The notes: a model not told the origin generated them from the sequence alone. A DNA stretch of 36,950 nucleotides from Gammaproteobacteria bacterium (GCA_028824555.1 JAPPDJ010000099.1:1-36950), one strand, 5' to 3'; positions 9,274 through 17,663 are shown, counted from the first letter of the stretch. Numbers and translations: made by a program.

Positions 9274-9507
9274 ATGGCTCAGTTCAACGTGCATCAAGCC
9301 AAGACTCGGCTGTCGCAGTTGCTCGCACAGGCGGAGGCGGGCGAAGAAGTCGTCATTGCTCGCCGGGGCGAGCCCGTCGTGCGGCTGGTCCCCTGCCAAC
9401 CGCGCGGAAAGAGGCGGTTTGGCGCAATGAAAGGCCAGATCCGCATTGACGACGGCTTCTTCGATCCGCTTCCAGAGGAAGAGTTGGATGCGTGGCAGGG
9501 TCGTTGA
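9274..9507 (+). CDS. Phd/YefM-type antitoxin of a VapC toxin
   Basis: This 77-residue protein starts MAQFNVHQAKTRLSQLL and continues with the EEVVIARRGEPVVRLVP block, the DNA-binding half of Phd/YefM/VapB-type antitoxins. The C-terminal part, with GQIRIDDGFFDPLPEEEL, is acidic and flexible-looking and is the typical toxin-binding segment seen with PIN-domain partners. AGGAGG at 9264-9269 gives a strong ribosome binding site four bases before the ATG. The toxin starts right behind it. Autoregulation through the palindrome at 9234-9248 is likely. Confidence 0.9.
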   Translation: MAQFNVHQAKTRLSQLLAQAEAGEEVVIARRGEPVVRLVPCQPRGKRRFGAMKGQIRIDDGFFDPLPEEELDAWQGR

Positions 9508-9509
9508 GC

Positions 9510-9896
9510 GTGCGCCTGCTGCTTGACACCCACTCGTTGCTTTGGTGGCTGGAGGGCAGCCCGCGCCTGTCGGATCCAGCGCGAAGAGTAATCGGCGACG
9601 AGCAAAACACTGCGCTTGTGAGCGCAGCATCGGCATGGGAGATTGCAACCAAGCACCGCCTCGGCAAGCTGCCCGAAGCCAACGCAGTCGCGTTCGACGT
9701 GCGCGGCTGCATTGCCAGCCAAGGATTCGAGGAGCTGGCGATCGACGTTGATGACGCGGAGCGGGCGGGTCGACTGCCGGGGCCGCACCGGGACCCGTTC
9801 GACCGCGTCCTAATCGCCCAGGCCCAAGCCCGAAATCTGCCAATCGTGTCCAAGGACAGCATGTTCGACCGCTACGGCGTGCAACGCATCTGGTGA
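9510..9896 (+). CDS. PIN-domain toxin (VapC family)
   Basis: VapC toxins are Mg-dependent ribonucleases that cut specific RNAs, often tRNAs. The 128-residue protein begins with the family-typical RLLLDTHSLLWWLEG. The acidic active-site set is visible: Asp6, Glu44 (SAWEI), Asp95 and Asp98 (HRDPFDR) and Asp116 (SKD). The GTG at 9510 is preferred because it gives the usual start two bases after the antitoxin stop; a GTG at 9492 would add six residues and overlap the antitoxin. The acidic residues are intact, so the toxin is probably active. Confidence 0.9.
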   Translation: MRLLLDTHSLLWWLEGSPRLSDPARRVIGDEQNTALVSAASAWEIATKHRLGKLPEANAVAFDVRGCIASQGFEELAIDVDDAERAGRLPGPHRDPFDRVLIAQAQARNLPIVSKDSMFDRYGVQRIW

Positions 9897-9922
9897 TTTC
9901 GCCTTTCGGGCAGGAGCCCCCT

Positions 9923-9966
9923 TTACCGTTCGTCCCCGACACACTTACCGTTCGTCCCCGACACAC
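9923..9966. repeat. Two exact 22-bp direct repeats
   Basis: The 22-base unit that begins ttaccgttcgtccccgac occurs twice head to tail (9923-9944 and 9945-9966). A looser sequence, acatttcgtccca, follows. This lies in the 253-bp space between the VapC-type toxin and the MFS gene, which otherwise holds no gene I can support. Confidence 0.85.
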
Positions 9967-9998
9967 AAACATTTCGTCCCACGCGCAAAGGGACGATT
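9955..9998. repeat. Left arm of an inverted repeat flanking the MFS gene
   Basis: The reverse complement of this stretch (gggacgaaatgtttgtgtgt and neighbours) resembles 11478-11515 (ggacgaaatgtgtgtgtgg and neighbours). The match is imperfect over about 35 bases. The two arms face each other around the transporter at 10150-11325. Confidence 0.5.
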
Positions 9999-10149
9999 TC
10001 GCACACATCCTCTCCTTGCCATGTTGCCGCGCCGCCAATCCCGGTCAGCGCGGAACGCCCGGAGCCAATGCCCGCGAGCGGGAACGGCCCGTCCCCGAAC
10101 GGTTGCGTGAGCAAGGTCGTACGGCAGCCTTCTCTGACAGGAAGACTCT

Positions 10150-11325
10150 TTAGCCGTCCGATAGCTCGGAGGAGGTCCGTTGGGAGGTGGTACGCAGGAA
10201 GAACTGGCCGAGAAGCGCGACGGCCAGGATGAGGACGAGCGCGAGATAGATCAGGGGCATCGCGAAAGCGCCTAGGAAGAAGCCGGACAGCAGCGGGCCG
10301 AGCGCGGCGCCGAAGTCGCGCCAGGTCTGCATCGTCGCCATCCGGTGCATCAGGTGCTCAGTCGGACTTCGCACCGCCACCGCCGCCGGGCCGAGCGCCG
10401 CGAGCGCCGCTCGCCCGACGATGACCGCTGCCGCGCCGAAATAGACGCCACCAAGCGCGATGGCGGCGAGGCCGGCCAGGGTCAACGCCGTCGCGGCGAA
10501 GAGCGACGCTTCGGTGCCCAGCCGGTCGCCGAGCCAACCGCCAATGGGAGCGAACACCGCCTCGCCCACCCCTCGGAGCGAAAGGACGATGCCACCACCG
10601 AGGATCGCCGCCTCGAGGGACACGAGGTCGGCGAGGATGATGGTGATCGTCATCACGAAGACGCCATCGACCGTGAATCCGACGGCAAAGAACAGCCAGT
10701 CGAGCCCGTCCGGTTTCGGGAGCCAACGGGGACGGCTCTCGCGCGGCTGGGCACCCTCGCGCGGGAGGGCGAGGGCGAACGGCAGCGCGAGGAAGGAGGC
10801 GAGTCCGAGAATGAGGAACGCAGATTTGGGTCCTAGCTGGCCCGCGATCCAAGCTCCTGCGGTCAGGGCGAAGACAGGTCCGAACTGCTGGATCGCGCGA
10901 CTCAGGCCGACCCGCGTTCCGGCGCGGTGACGGTCCGCAACCGCGTAGGCGAGTGTGGTCAGGGTGAGGGCGGCAAAGGAGAGGCCCCACAAGAGCCGCG
11001 CAATGAGAAGGGGCCAACCTCCATCGAAGAGCCAGTACATCACCGTCGACGCAGCGCCGACGATGCACGCCAGGATCGTCGCGAGGCGCACTCCGGTAGC
11101 GACGGTCGCCCGCGCGATCAGGCCGTAGGAGACGATGCGAACGAAGCGGTTGGCGGAGAGCAGCACCCCGACCCAGACGATGCTGATGCCGAAGGCCTCC
11201 GCGCTCACGGGAAGCACGACATAGATGAGCGCGTCGCCCATCAGCACGATCGACAGCGCCGCGGCGGACAGGGTCGTCGCGCCGAGCGAAGGCGCCGACG
11301 GTGGAGCGTCGTGGGGTGAAGTCAT
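10150..11325 (-). CDS. MFS transporter, probable drug or metabolite exporter
   Basis: This is a 391-residue major-facilitator protein with about twelve hydrophobic segments. The N-half contains ALIYVVLPVSAEAFGIS and a helix with LLSANRFVRIVSYG, as in exporters of the proton-antiporter class. The central loop (residues about 190-210) is rich in Arg and Pro. The start ATG at 11325 (MTSPHDAPP) is preferred over the frame start at 11364; no clear ribosome binding site precedes either. It stands alone between inverted repeats with no regulator next to it, which suggests it came in as a single cargo gene. The substrate is unknown. Confidence 0.8.
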   Translation of the reverse strand: MTSPHDAPPSAPSLGATTLSAAALSIVLMGDALIYVVLPVSAEAFGISIVWVGVLLSANRFVRIVSYGLIARATVATGVRLATILACIVGAASTVMYWLFDGGWPLLIARLLWGLSFAALTLTTLAYAVADRHRAGTRVGLSRAIQQFGPVFALTAGAWIAGQLGPKSAFLILGLASFLALPFALALPREGAQPRESRPRWLPKPDGLDWLFFAVGFTVDGVFVMTITIILADLVSLEAAILGGGIVLSLRGVGEAVFAPIGGWLGDRLGTEASLFAATALTLAGLAAIALGGVYFGAAAVIVGRAALAALGPAAVAVRSPTEHLMHRMATMQTWRDFGAALGPLLSGFFLGAFAMPLIYLALVLILAVALLGQFFLRTTSQRTSSELSDG

Positions 11326-11500
11326 GGTGATCGGGCGAGCGTACCAACCGGGCTCCAGTCGCAACAGGGGCCGCGCGACAGGCTAGAAGTGCGGCCGTCC
11401 CGACATGGCTCGCGTGCGGGGACGGCCCCTTCACGCGTGCAGGGCTTCCGGAGGGGTTGCGTGGGAGATGTCGTAGGGCGTGTAGGACGAAATGTGTGTG
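11326..11500. other. Gene-free space upstream of the MFS gene
   Basis: This space holds a GC-rich stretch (gcggggacggccccttc at about 11416) that resembles the reverse complement of 10082-10100, then the right arm of the inverted repeat at 11478-11515. No coding frame with protein-like composition is seen. Confidence 0.4.
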
Positions 11501-11561
11501 TGGCGGGAACGCCCTAGGATTGGCGGGAACGCCCTAGGATTTGGCGGGAACGCCTTTGGAT
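11501..11561. repeat. Tandem 20-bp repeats (three units)
   Basis: The unit tggcgggaacgccctaggat is present exactly at 11501-11520 and 11521-11540. A third copy at 11542-11561 ends ctttggat. Each unit contains the small palindrome GGCGggaaCGCC. Confidence 0.9.
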
Positions 11562-11587
11562 TAGGAACCGGCCGCGACCGCCGAGAC

Positions 11588-11625
11588 GAGGGCATGATGC
11601 CCTCTCGCAAGGCTCTTCGCCTTGC
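11588..11625. repeat. Two adjacent hairpins upstream of folE2
   Basis: GAGGGCAT-g-ATGCCCTC (11588-11604) is followed by GCAAGGC-tcttc-GCCTTGC (11607-11625). The first resembles the GGAGGGCG-NNN-CGCCCTCC palindromes elsewhere in the window. No U-tract follows, so they are not standard terminators. Confidence 0.7.
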
Positions 11626-11691
11626 CAAGGCATGTCGGTTGTGGGAGCCAACGAGTCGATCGGAATCGCTGCCGGGCGACGCCAAAGTGCT

Positions 11692-11697
11692 TACAAT
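11692..11697 (+). promoter_or_regulatory. Candidate -10 box placing the start site at the folE2 ATG
   Basis: TACAAT (5 of 6 consensus bases) ends six bases before the folE2 ATG, and no ribosome binding site precedes that ATG. If the box is used, the mRNA would begin at or next to the start codon (leaderless). No -35 box is visible at 16-18 bases. Confidence 0.4.
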
Positions 11698-11703
11698 GCC
11701 GGC

Positions 11704-12699
11704 ATGGAATCTCGATCGTCGGGCGCGGACGCAGGCATCCGCGCGAACGGCAATCTGGCGAGCTTGGTGGCGGCGCCGGAGATGCCCGATGTGGCGCGAC
11801 GACGCCTGCACGGCCCGGAAGGAACGCTCGATTGGGTGGGAATGGGCGACATTCGCCAGCCCTTGCGGGTGCGCGACGGCGCGGACGTGCGCGAGGTGCA
11901 ATCGCGGGTGCAGGTGTACGTGAACCTCGGCGACCGCCAAGCCAAGGGCATCCACATGTCGCGGCTCTACCTCATCCTCGACGAGCACGCCGACACCCGC
12001 CCCTTGAGCTGCGCCGGGCTGAAGCTGCTGCTTGGTTCTTTCCTCGAATCCCACCGCGACCTCTCGGGGCAGGCCTACGTCCAGTTCGACTTCGACTACT
12101 ACCTGCGCCGACGGGCACTCGTGTCGGAAAACTCCGGCTGGAACAGCTATCCGGTCTCCATCTGCGGCCGCCTTGCCGGCGGCGAGGTGCAGCTAGAGCT
12201 TTGCCTGGGCGTCTGGTACTCAAGTACCTGCCCCGCATCCGCAGCGCTGGCGCGACAACTCATTCAGCATCAGTTCGAGCAGGACTTCGGCAAAGAAGGC
12301 TTGGTGCCGGCACAACGGGTGCGAGACTGGCTCGGCGCTGAGGAATCCATCGCCGGCACCCCCCACAGCCAACGCAGCATCGCCCGCATCCGCGTGCAAC
12401 TCGACGACCGCCTCGAGTCCTTCCCCATTACCCACCTCGTGGACATCGTGGAGGAAGCCCTCTCGACGCCGGTGCAAACCGCCGTCAAGCGCGAGGACGA
12501 ACAGGAATTCGCCCGCCGCAACGCCGCCAACCTGATGTTCTGCGAAGACGCCGGCCGCCGCTTGAAGAGTCGGCTAAACGACGAAGCCTCCCTCCTCGAC
12601 TACTGGGTCCGCGTCGAACACCACGAAAGCCTCCACGCCCACGACGCCGTAAGCATCTTCGCCAAGGGCGTCCGTGGGGGGTATGAGCCGAGGCCGTAG
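11704..12699 (+). CDS. folE2: GTP cyclohydrolase FolE2 (type IB)
   Basis: FolE2 opens GTP to 7,8-dihydroneopterin triphosphate, the entry step for folate and for queuosine-type pathways. The zinc-dependent FolE does the same job; FolE2 can work with other metals and in some bacteria is induced by zinc shortage. The 331-residue protein contains KGIHMSRLY, the metal-site cysteine in SSTCPAS (Cys176), a Gln/Arg stretch SQRSIARIRV, EDEQEFARRNAANLMFCEDAG and the C-terminal HHESLHAHDAV. The ATG at 11704 follows a TACAAT box but no Shine-Dalgarno. No Zur-like palindrome or COG0523 GTPase gene is seen nearby. It converges with the histidine kinase gene, 26 bp apart. Confidence 0.93.
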   Translation: MESRSSGADAGIRANGNLASLVAAPEMPDVARRRLHGPEGTLDWVGMGDIRQPLRVRDGADVREVQSRVQVYVNLGDRQAKGIHMSRLYLILDEHADTRPLSCAGLKLLLGSFLESHRDLSGQAYVQFDFDYYLRRRALVSENSGWNSYPVSICGRLAGGEVQLELCLGVWYSSTCPASAALARQLIQHQFEQDFGKEGLVPAQRVRDWLGAEESIAGTPHSQRSIARIRVQLDDRLESFPITHLVDIVEEALSTPVQTAVKREDEQEFARRNAANLMFCEDAGRRLKSRLNDEASLLDYWVRVEHHESLHAHDAVSIFAKGVRGGYEPRP

Positions 12700-12725
12700 G
12701 TTCCCGAGGCCCGGCAACGCCGGAT

Positions 12726-14051
12726 TCAGCGGCAGAACCTGACCGTTGTGGAACGACCCGTGGCGGAAGGCGTCCACGAGAGCGTCCAGTCGAGCCGGGC
12801 GCAGATTTGCTCGACCAACTTGAGGCCCAGGCCGAAACCGTAGTCGTCCGCGGGAGCCGATATCCGGTCGACTTGGGTGTCGTTGGCGTTGTGGATGGTG
12901 ATCTCCGAGGCACCGATTCGCAGTTCTATCCGGCCGGCTTGGGTGTATTGAAAGGCGTTGCGGACGAGGTTGGCGATGACGATGCGGCAGGGAGTGGCGG
13001 GTGCCACGATCCGCGAAGCGGTGCCGGTCACCGCCACGTCCACCGCCTTGCCGTGGAGCAGATAGCGATTCTCCTCGACAAGATTCTGCACCAGCTCGCC
13101 GAGTTCGACGGGTTCCGGGTGCAAGGGGCGATCCGCTGGCCGGTGCAGCCAGAGCAGCGTCTCGGTCAATTGCTGCATGTCGAGCATCGCCGCCCGAAGC
13201 CTCGCCAGCGCCTCGCCTTGCGGCTCCCCCTGCCGTTCCGGGCCGTTGATCTTCTGCAGGATCTCAATGTTGCCCGAGATTACGGCCAGCGGTGCCCGCA
13301 GCTCGTGGCTCGCGTGGCGCAGGAAGCGCTGTTCCTCTGAGAGGCGCTCCGACAGTCGCGCGAACGCATCGCCAAGCCGGGCCGCCACGGTGTTGAGTTC
13401 GCGGAACCGGAAGTCGGGCGGGCGCCGCAACCCCTCCGGATCGAGGTTATCGGCCCAGTGCGCGAGTTCCTCCACCGGCCGGCGGATGCGGTTGACGAGC
13501 AGCATCGTGAACACGGCCAATGCCGCGATCAGGAGGACGCTGAGCGCCCGGGTAGCGTTCTCGACAAGATCTTGCTCGGCATCCTGCGCGCTGCTCGCGT
13601 ACAGGCCCTGCAGCAGGTAGAGCCAGTCCCGCTCGTCCAGACGATGGCTGTAGAAGACCAGCACGTCGCATGGCACCTGCCCACACGCCGGCAACAGGGC
13701 CGAAGAAGGCAGTTCCCGCAAGGGGGTACCGATATAAACCCAAGCGACCTTGCCATGCCCGTAGTCGTCGGGCGGGAATAGTTCACGCACCGCTTCGGGC
13801 ACCTCGGCGACCAGCCGGTAGGCGGCGATGTCCGGCGCGGCCGGCAGCGGGGCTTGCGGGTCCGCTGCGCGCCGGACGGCGTAGTCCTCGGCGACGCGCT
13901 CGAGGGCGTCGCCGGCGCGCATCGTGACGCCGATGTCCAGATAGAACTCGAGCAAGACCATGTAGCAGAGCACCAGCACGGCACCGCCGCCGGCGATCCA
14001 CCAGAGCAGATAGCGGCGCAGGCTTTGCGACGCACGGTTCCTGTTAGCCAT
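12726..14051 (-). CDS. Sensor histidine kinase
   Basis: This 441-residue membrane kinase is paired with the regulator just upstream. It has membrane spans at about residues 14-36 and 168-186, a periplasmic domain of about 130 residues between them, a HAMP-like linker (IRRPVEELAHWADNL), the H box FLRHASHELRAPL with phospho-acceptor His249, the N box IVIANLVRNAFQYT and the glycine lid YGFGLGLKLVEQI. The usual DxGxG box is replaced by IHNAND, as occurs in some kinase subfamilies. The periplasmic part has Cys123 and Cys128 (ACGQVPC), which could form a disulfide or bind metal. The start ATG overlaps the regulator gene by eight bases. With the TonB receptor it forms a probable three-gene operon. 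Confidence 0.92.
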   Translation of the reverse strand: MANRNRASQSLRRYLLWWIAGGGAVLVLCYMVLLEFYLDIGVTMRAGDALERVAEDYAVRRAADPQAPLPAAPDIAAYRLVAEVPEAVRELFPPDDYGHGKVAWVYIGTPLRELPSSALLPACGQVPCDVLVFYSHRLDERDWLYLLQGLYASSAQDAEQDLVENATRALSVLLIAALAVFTMLLVNRIRRPVEELAHWADNLDPEGLRRPPDFRFRELNTVAARLGDAFARLSERLSEEQRFLRHASHELRAPLAVISGNIEILQKINGPERQGEPQGEALARLRAAMLDMQQLTETLLWLHRPADRPLHPEPVELGELVQNLVEENRYLLHGKAVDVAVTGTASRIVAPATPCRIVIANLVRNAFQYTQAGRIELRIGASEITIHNANDTQVDRISAPADDYGFGLGLKLVEQICARLDWTLSWTPSATGRSTTVRFCR

Positions 14052-14724
14052 CCGGCCCCCGGATCGCGACGCCGTGGTTGGCGACCGTTCGGATCATCGC
14101 GAACGCGAACGGCTTGTCCACCTTCTGGCGGAGGCGGTAGAGGTGGACCTTGAGCGCGTTGGTGTCGGGCAGGTCGCCACCGTCCCAGAGCGCCTGCTCG
14201 AGCTCGGCGCGGCTGACCACGTTCGGGGCATTACGCATCAGAATCTCGAGCAGGGTCCATCCCGTGGGAGTGATCTCGATGGCGTGGCCGGCGCGGGTCG
14301 CGGTCCGCGCCGACAGGTCCATTTCGAGGTCACCCACTTTCAGCCGCTTCGCCTGGGCGCTGCGACGATGCGCCAGCGCCTTGGCGCGGGCGGCGAGTTC
14401 CTCGAGTTGGAACGGCTTCACCAGATAATCGTCCGTTCCCGCATCGAAACCGGCCAGCTTGTCGGCCAGGGTGTCGCGGGCGGTGAGCATCAGCACGGGG
14501 ACGTCGACGCCGCGGGCGCGCAGGGCCGCGCAAAGCTCGAGGCCGTCCATGCCCGGCAGGCTGATGTCGAGCAGGATGGCGTGGTAGGTGTTGTCGAGCG
14601 CCAGTTGCAGGCCAGCCGGGCCGCTCGCCGCGTGGTCGCAGTCGATGTCCTCGAGCGCCAGATACGCGACCACGGTGTCGGCCAGCGAAAGACTGTCCTC
14701 GACCAGCAGGGTCTGGATCTTCAT
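14044..14724 (-). CDS. OmpR/PhoB-family response regulator
   Basis: This is a 226-residue DNA-binding regulator from the ATG at 14724 (MKIQTLLVED). The receiver domain shows Asp53 (LLDISLPGMDG) as phosphorylation site, the TAR switch residue region (LMLTARD) and Lys103 (YLVKP). The C-terminal winged helix (about residues 128-226) ends with the typical YRLRQKVD...IRTVANHGVAI. A longer start at 14757 would add eleven residues; neither start has a clear ribosome binding site. It lies 64 bp behind the TonB receptor stop, and its 3' end overlaps the kinase start. It probably controls the receptor gene and perhaps its own operon. Confidence 0.92.
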   Translation of the reverse strand: MKIQTLLVEDSLSLADTVVAYLALEDIDCDHAASGPAGLQLALDNTYHAILLDISLPGMDGLELCAALRARGVDVPVLMLTARDTLADKLAGFDAGTDDYLVKPFQLEELAARAKALAHRRSAQAKRLKVGDLEMDLSARTATRAGHAIEITPTGWTLLEILMRNAPNVVSRAELEQALWDGGDLPDTNALKVHLYRLRQKVDKPFAFAMIRTVANHGVAIRGPDG

Positions 14725-14788
14725 GCGTGGCTTAAGCGCGATGTCGGGCGGCTTCATTGTGCGCCATGAAAGCGGGCCGTGGCCACGG

Positions 14789-17182
14789 CTACCAGGTCTT
14801 CTCGAAGCGGATGCCGATCAGCGGGAAGACTTCACCGTCGTCGGGGACGATGGTGCCGGTGGCCGGGTTGAACTCCAGCTCGTCCGTTGCCGAGGCGCCG
14901 TAGAGGTTCAGGATGTCCACGAAGGCGACCAGATCCACCGGCCCCACCGGACGGCGGTAGTCGAGGCGCACGTTGAGGGTGTGGAAACTGTCCCAGCGCG
15001 CCGTGTTGTTGGTCACGTACTCTTGCGAGTATCGGAGCGGGCCGTTGAGATGCGCTAGCACGTTGCTGTGCACGACGTACTCGTCGCGCGGCCGCCCAGT
15101 CGCGTACTTCCAGCGGAAACCCGCCTGCCAGCGCTCAGTGATCTCCCAGCGCGCCCCGACGCTGAAGAGGTGCCTATGGTTGTAGTCGGGGGCGTATTCG
15201 CCGCTACCGTCGCGGTCGTCGCGTGTCGAGTCGTTGTAGGAATAGACGGCGTTCCCCGACCAGCCGTTGTTGAAGCGTCGGTTGAGGACAACGTCGAGGC
15301 CGAGCGATGTGCCTTCGCCGAGACCGTTGGTGACGCCGGTGACCGTGTCGCCTTCGGTGACGAGGTCGTCGAGCCGCTGGGAATAGCCCTCGAGGAGCAC
15401 GTTCCAGTTGTCTCGGAACCGGTGCTCGATGCCGAGGCTCAGATGGTTGACGCGTTCGTTCTGCAGGCCGAAGTTGTCCGGGTCGGCGGCGCGTTCGAGA
15501 AAGCGCGGCGACTGGTAGAACGTGCCGGCGGTGGCGGCGAGCCGGGTGGCCGGCGAGAACCGGTAGTTCGCCGATAGCCGAGGCGAAACGTAGCCCTCGC
15601 CGGAGAAGCCGTCGTAGTCGTAGCGGGCGCCGACGCGGAAATCCCAGCGCGGCATTTCGAACACCTGCTCGGCGTAGGCGGCGTACTGGCGCTCGCGCCT
15701 GGCGAACGCGGAGTTGGTGTCTTCGGGCGTCAACACGATGTAGCGGTTGGTGGAATCGCTTTGGAAGTCGCGGGCGTCGTATGCGTAGCGAATCCAGGGG
15801 GCATCGATCGCGGTGGCGAACTCCATGTCTAGGTCCGCGAAGCGGATGCCGGCGGCGAAAAGTCCCCACCGGTTGCTCATCGACAGGTCGCTCCGCAAGC
15901 CAAACTCCTTCTCGACTTCGGTGAGCGAGCGGATGTCCTGGCGCGCCGGTATCTCGTGCGCGGGCAGGTGCATCGGATCCGAGAACGGAAAAGCCTCGCC
16001 CTCGCGGCTTGTCTTGTCGGTGTCGCGCAAGTAAATGCGGTTCTCCAGGGTGCCGTCACTGCCGAAGAGCCGAGTCCAGGTGGCGCCGAGCAGAACGCTG
16101 TCTTGCGACGTGTGAAGCAGTTCTCGATCCTCGAGGCTCTCCGAATGGGCCACGTGTTCCACCGTCCGGTCCGAATGCTCGGGCGTGTACAGCAGGAGCA
16201 GTTCGAGCTCATTGGCGGGATCGATGCGGGTGTGGGTCTTGAGGACCACGTCGGTCATCACCGGGTTGCCGATGTCCCTTTCGCCAATGATCTCGAACAG
16301 GCGTCCGAAGTCGAAGCGGCGGGCGCTGGCGATGACCGACGTGTCGTCGTCGAATCCGCTCGGGCCGTCGTACACCAGTTCCAGTCCGGCCATGTCCAGC
16401 CTGACGCTGGCCGTGGGACTCGGATTGCCCTTGGCGACGTCGAGCTCGAGCAGCGAGCCGTTGCGGCCGCCGTGGGCCGCACTCCAGCCACCCGGCGAGA
16501 ACGCCACACCCTCGATCAGGTTCGGCGCGAAGATCGAGAACCTGCCGCCGCCCTCGATGTCCTCCTGCTCGCCAAGGGCGTCGTCGAAGTGCACGACCCT
16601 TTCGTAGGGGAAACCGTCGACGAGAATCAGGTTGTCGCGGGGGCCGCGCCCACGCACGGTGAAACTGGCGAACTCGCCCGTGGAGTGGAGCCCAGGCAGG
16701 CCGTCGAGGGCACGCATGACGTCAGCGCCGCTGCCGGTGGCGGTTCGCAGGTGCTCGCGATCCAGATACGACGACCCGACGCCGCCGAAGGCGTCGCGGC
16801 GGATGGCGTCGGCCACGACGACGATCTCCTCGATCTCCTCGTCGCGCCTGTCGCGGGGAAGCACCATGTCCACGGGAACGGTCTTGCCGCGGACGACGCG
16901 AATGGCCGGCTCCGCCACCGGACGAAAACCCCGCAATTGCGCCGCGACTCGGTACAGGCCCACCGCGAGGTCGCGAACCATGGCGCGACCGTCCGCGTCC
17001 GCAACTGCCCGCTTTTTCTCTCCCGTCCGTGACTCGACGGTGATCGTGCTGCCGGCCAGCGGTCGGTTCTCCACACTCGCGACGGTTATCAGCAGCTCGC
17101 CTGTCTCCGCGTGCGCGAGAGCGCCGGCAGCAACAAGCGCGCAAGGCGCGAGGAAGCGAAAGACATGAGAACGGAACTTCAT
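14789..17182 (-). CDS. TonB-dependent outer-membrane receptor with N-terminal carboxypeptidase-regulatory-like domain
   Basis: This 797-residue protein imports a ligand across the outer membrane using TonB energy. It has a signal peptide (about residues 1-25, ending AHA), then an Ig-like CarboxypepD_reg domain (about 27-105, ending VDMVLPRD), a TonB-box-like EEIVVVAD, the plug (ALDGLPGLHS, FTVRGRGP.DN.ILVDG) and a long beta-barrel ending in aromatic FEKTW. The ATG at 17182 has GGAAG six bases upstream; the frame is open further but without signal-peptide logic. Receptors with this N-terminal domain often take up carbohydrates, peptides or metal chelates; the ligand cannot be told here. The two-component genes directly behind it suggest substrate- or stress-triggered expression. 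Confidence 0.9.
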   Translation of the reverse strand: MKFRSHVFRFLAPCALVAAGALAHAETGELLITVASVENRPLAGSTITVESRTGEKKRAVADADGRAMVRDLAVGLYRVAAQLRGFRPVAEPAIRVVRGKTVPVDMVLPRDRRDEEIEEIVVVADAIRRDAFGGVGSSYLDREHLRTATGSGADVMRALDGLPGLHSTGEFASFTVRGRGPRDNLILVDGFPYERVVHFDDALGEQEDIEGGGRFSIFAPNLIEGVAFSPGGWSAAHGGRNGSLLELDVAKGNPSPTASVRLDMAGLELVYDGPSGFDDDTSVIASARRFDFGRLFEIIGERDIGNPVMTDVVLKTHTRIDPANELELLLLYTPEHSDRTVEHVAHSESLEDRELLHTSQDSVLLGATWTRLFGSDGTLENRIYLRDTDKTSREGEAFPFSDPMHLPAHEIPARQDIRSLTEVEKEFGLRSDLSMSNRWGLFAAGIRFADLDMEFATAIDAPWIRYAYDARDFQSDSTNRYIVLTPEDTNSAFARRERQYAAYAEQVFEMPRWDFRVGARYDYDGFSGEGYVSPRLSANYRFSPATRLAATAGTFYQSPRFLERAADPDNFGLQNERVNHLSLGIEHRFRDNWNVLLEGYSQRLDDLVTEGDTVTGVTNGLGEGTSLGLDVVLNRRFNNGWSGNAVYSYNDSTRDDRDGSGEYAPDYNHRHLFSVGARWEITERWQAGFRWKYATGRPRDEYVVHSNVLAHLNGPLRYSQEYVTNNTARWDSFHTLNVRLDYRRPVGPVDLVAFVDILNLYGASATDELEFNPATGTIVPDDGEVFPLIGIRFEKTW

Positions 17183-17521
17183 TGCGGTCTTCCGGACGCG
17201 AGAGTTGGCGCGAACGCTACCGTCCGTGAGGTGACCAACTGGTAAACGCGCACGACATCCAGCGTCCAGAAGCGATGAACGGGAGTTGCGGGGACGGGAA
17301 TGTCCTGGACCCGAAAAGCCTCGCTTCGAGCCGTGGGCTTCTCGTGTGCCATCCCCTGCGATACGATGCAGTTCGCTCCCCCGCTGACATGCCGGCGGCG
17401 AAGACGGACGATGGCCTCGTTGCCGTCGCTGACGCTCCTGTAGTGGCAAGTTGTTGCCGGGAGGCGCTACAGGATCAATGAAACTGGAAGCGACTTCCCA
17501 TCAATGGTTGCATGCCAGGTT
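17183..17521. other. Gene-free space between the TonB receptor and tRNA-Leu
   Basis: About 340 bp must hold the promoter of the receptor operon on the minus strand. I see no convincing -35/-10 pair and no clear operator palindrome. A short plus-strand frame at 17275-17481 has no ribosome binding site or protein-like pattern and is not called. Confidence 0.4.
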
Positions 17522-17608
17522 TGGTGCCGAGGAGAGGACTTGAACCTCCACGGGGTTTCCCCCACTAGCACCTGAAGCTAGCGTGTCTACCAATTTCACC
17601 ACCTCGGC
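17522..17608 (-). tRNA. tRNA-Leu (anticodon CAG)
   Basis: This 87-nt class II tRNA reads on the minus strand from GCCGAGG at 17608. The acceptor stem pairs with CCTCGGC. The anticodon stem is CTAGC/GCTAG around loop TTCAGGT, giving anticodon CAG. The long variable arm is TGGGGG-aaa-CCCCGT and the T arm contains GTTCAAGTC. CCA is encoded at 17524-17522. Confidence 0.97.
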
Positions 17609-17613
17609 ATGAG

Positions 17614-17638
17614 GCCCCCGCCTTGGCGGCGCGGGGGC
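17614..17638. repeat. GC hairpin between tRNA-Leu and rnr
   Basis: GCCCCCGC (17614-17621) and GCGGGGGC (17631-17638) form a perfect 8-bp stem with a nine-base loop in the divergent space. On the minus strand it lies in the tRNA-Leu leader. Confidence 0.6.
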
Positions 17639-17663
17639 GCGACTTTACCAAAGCGACGTTCAT

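Noticed and set aside
11501-11561. CRISPR-like array
   Set aside because: The 20-bp units are directly adjacent with no unique spacers and no cas genes; it is a simple tandem repeat.
17275-17481. A 68-codon plus-strand frame between the TonB receptor and tRNA-Leu
   Set aside because: There is no ribosome binding site and no protein-like pattern, and it occupies the promoter space of the opposite operon.
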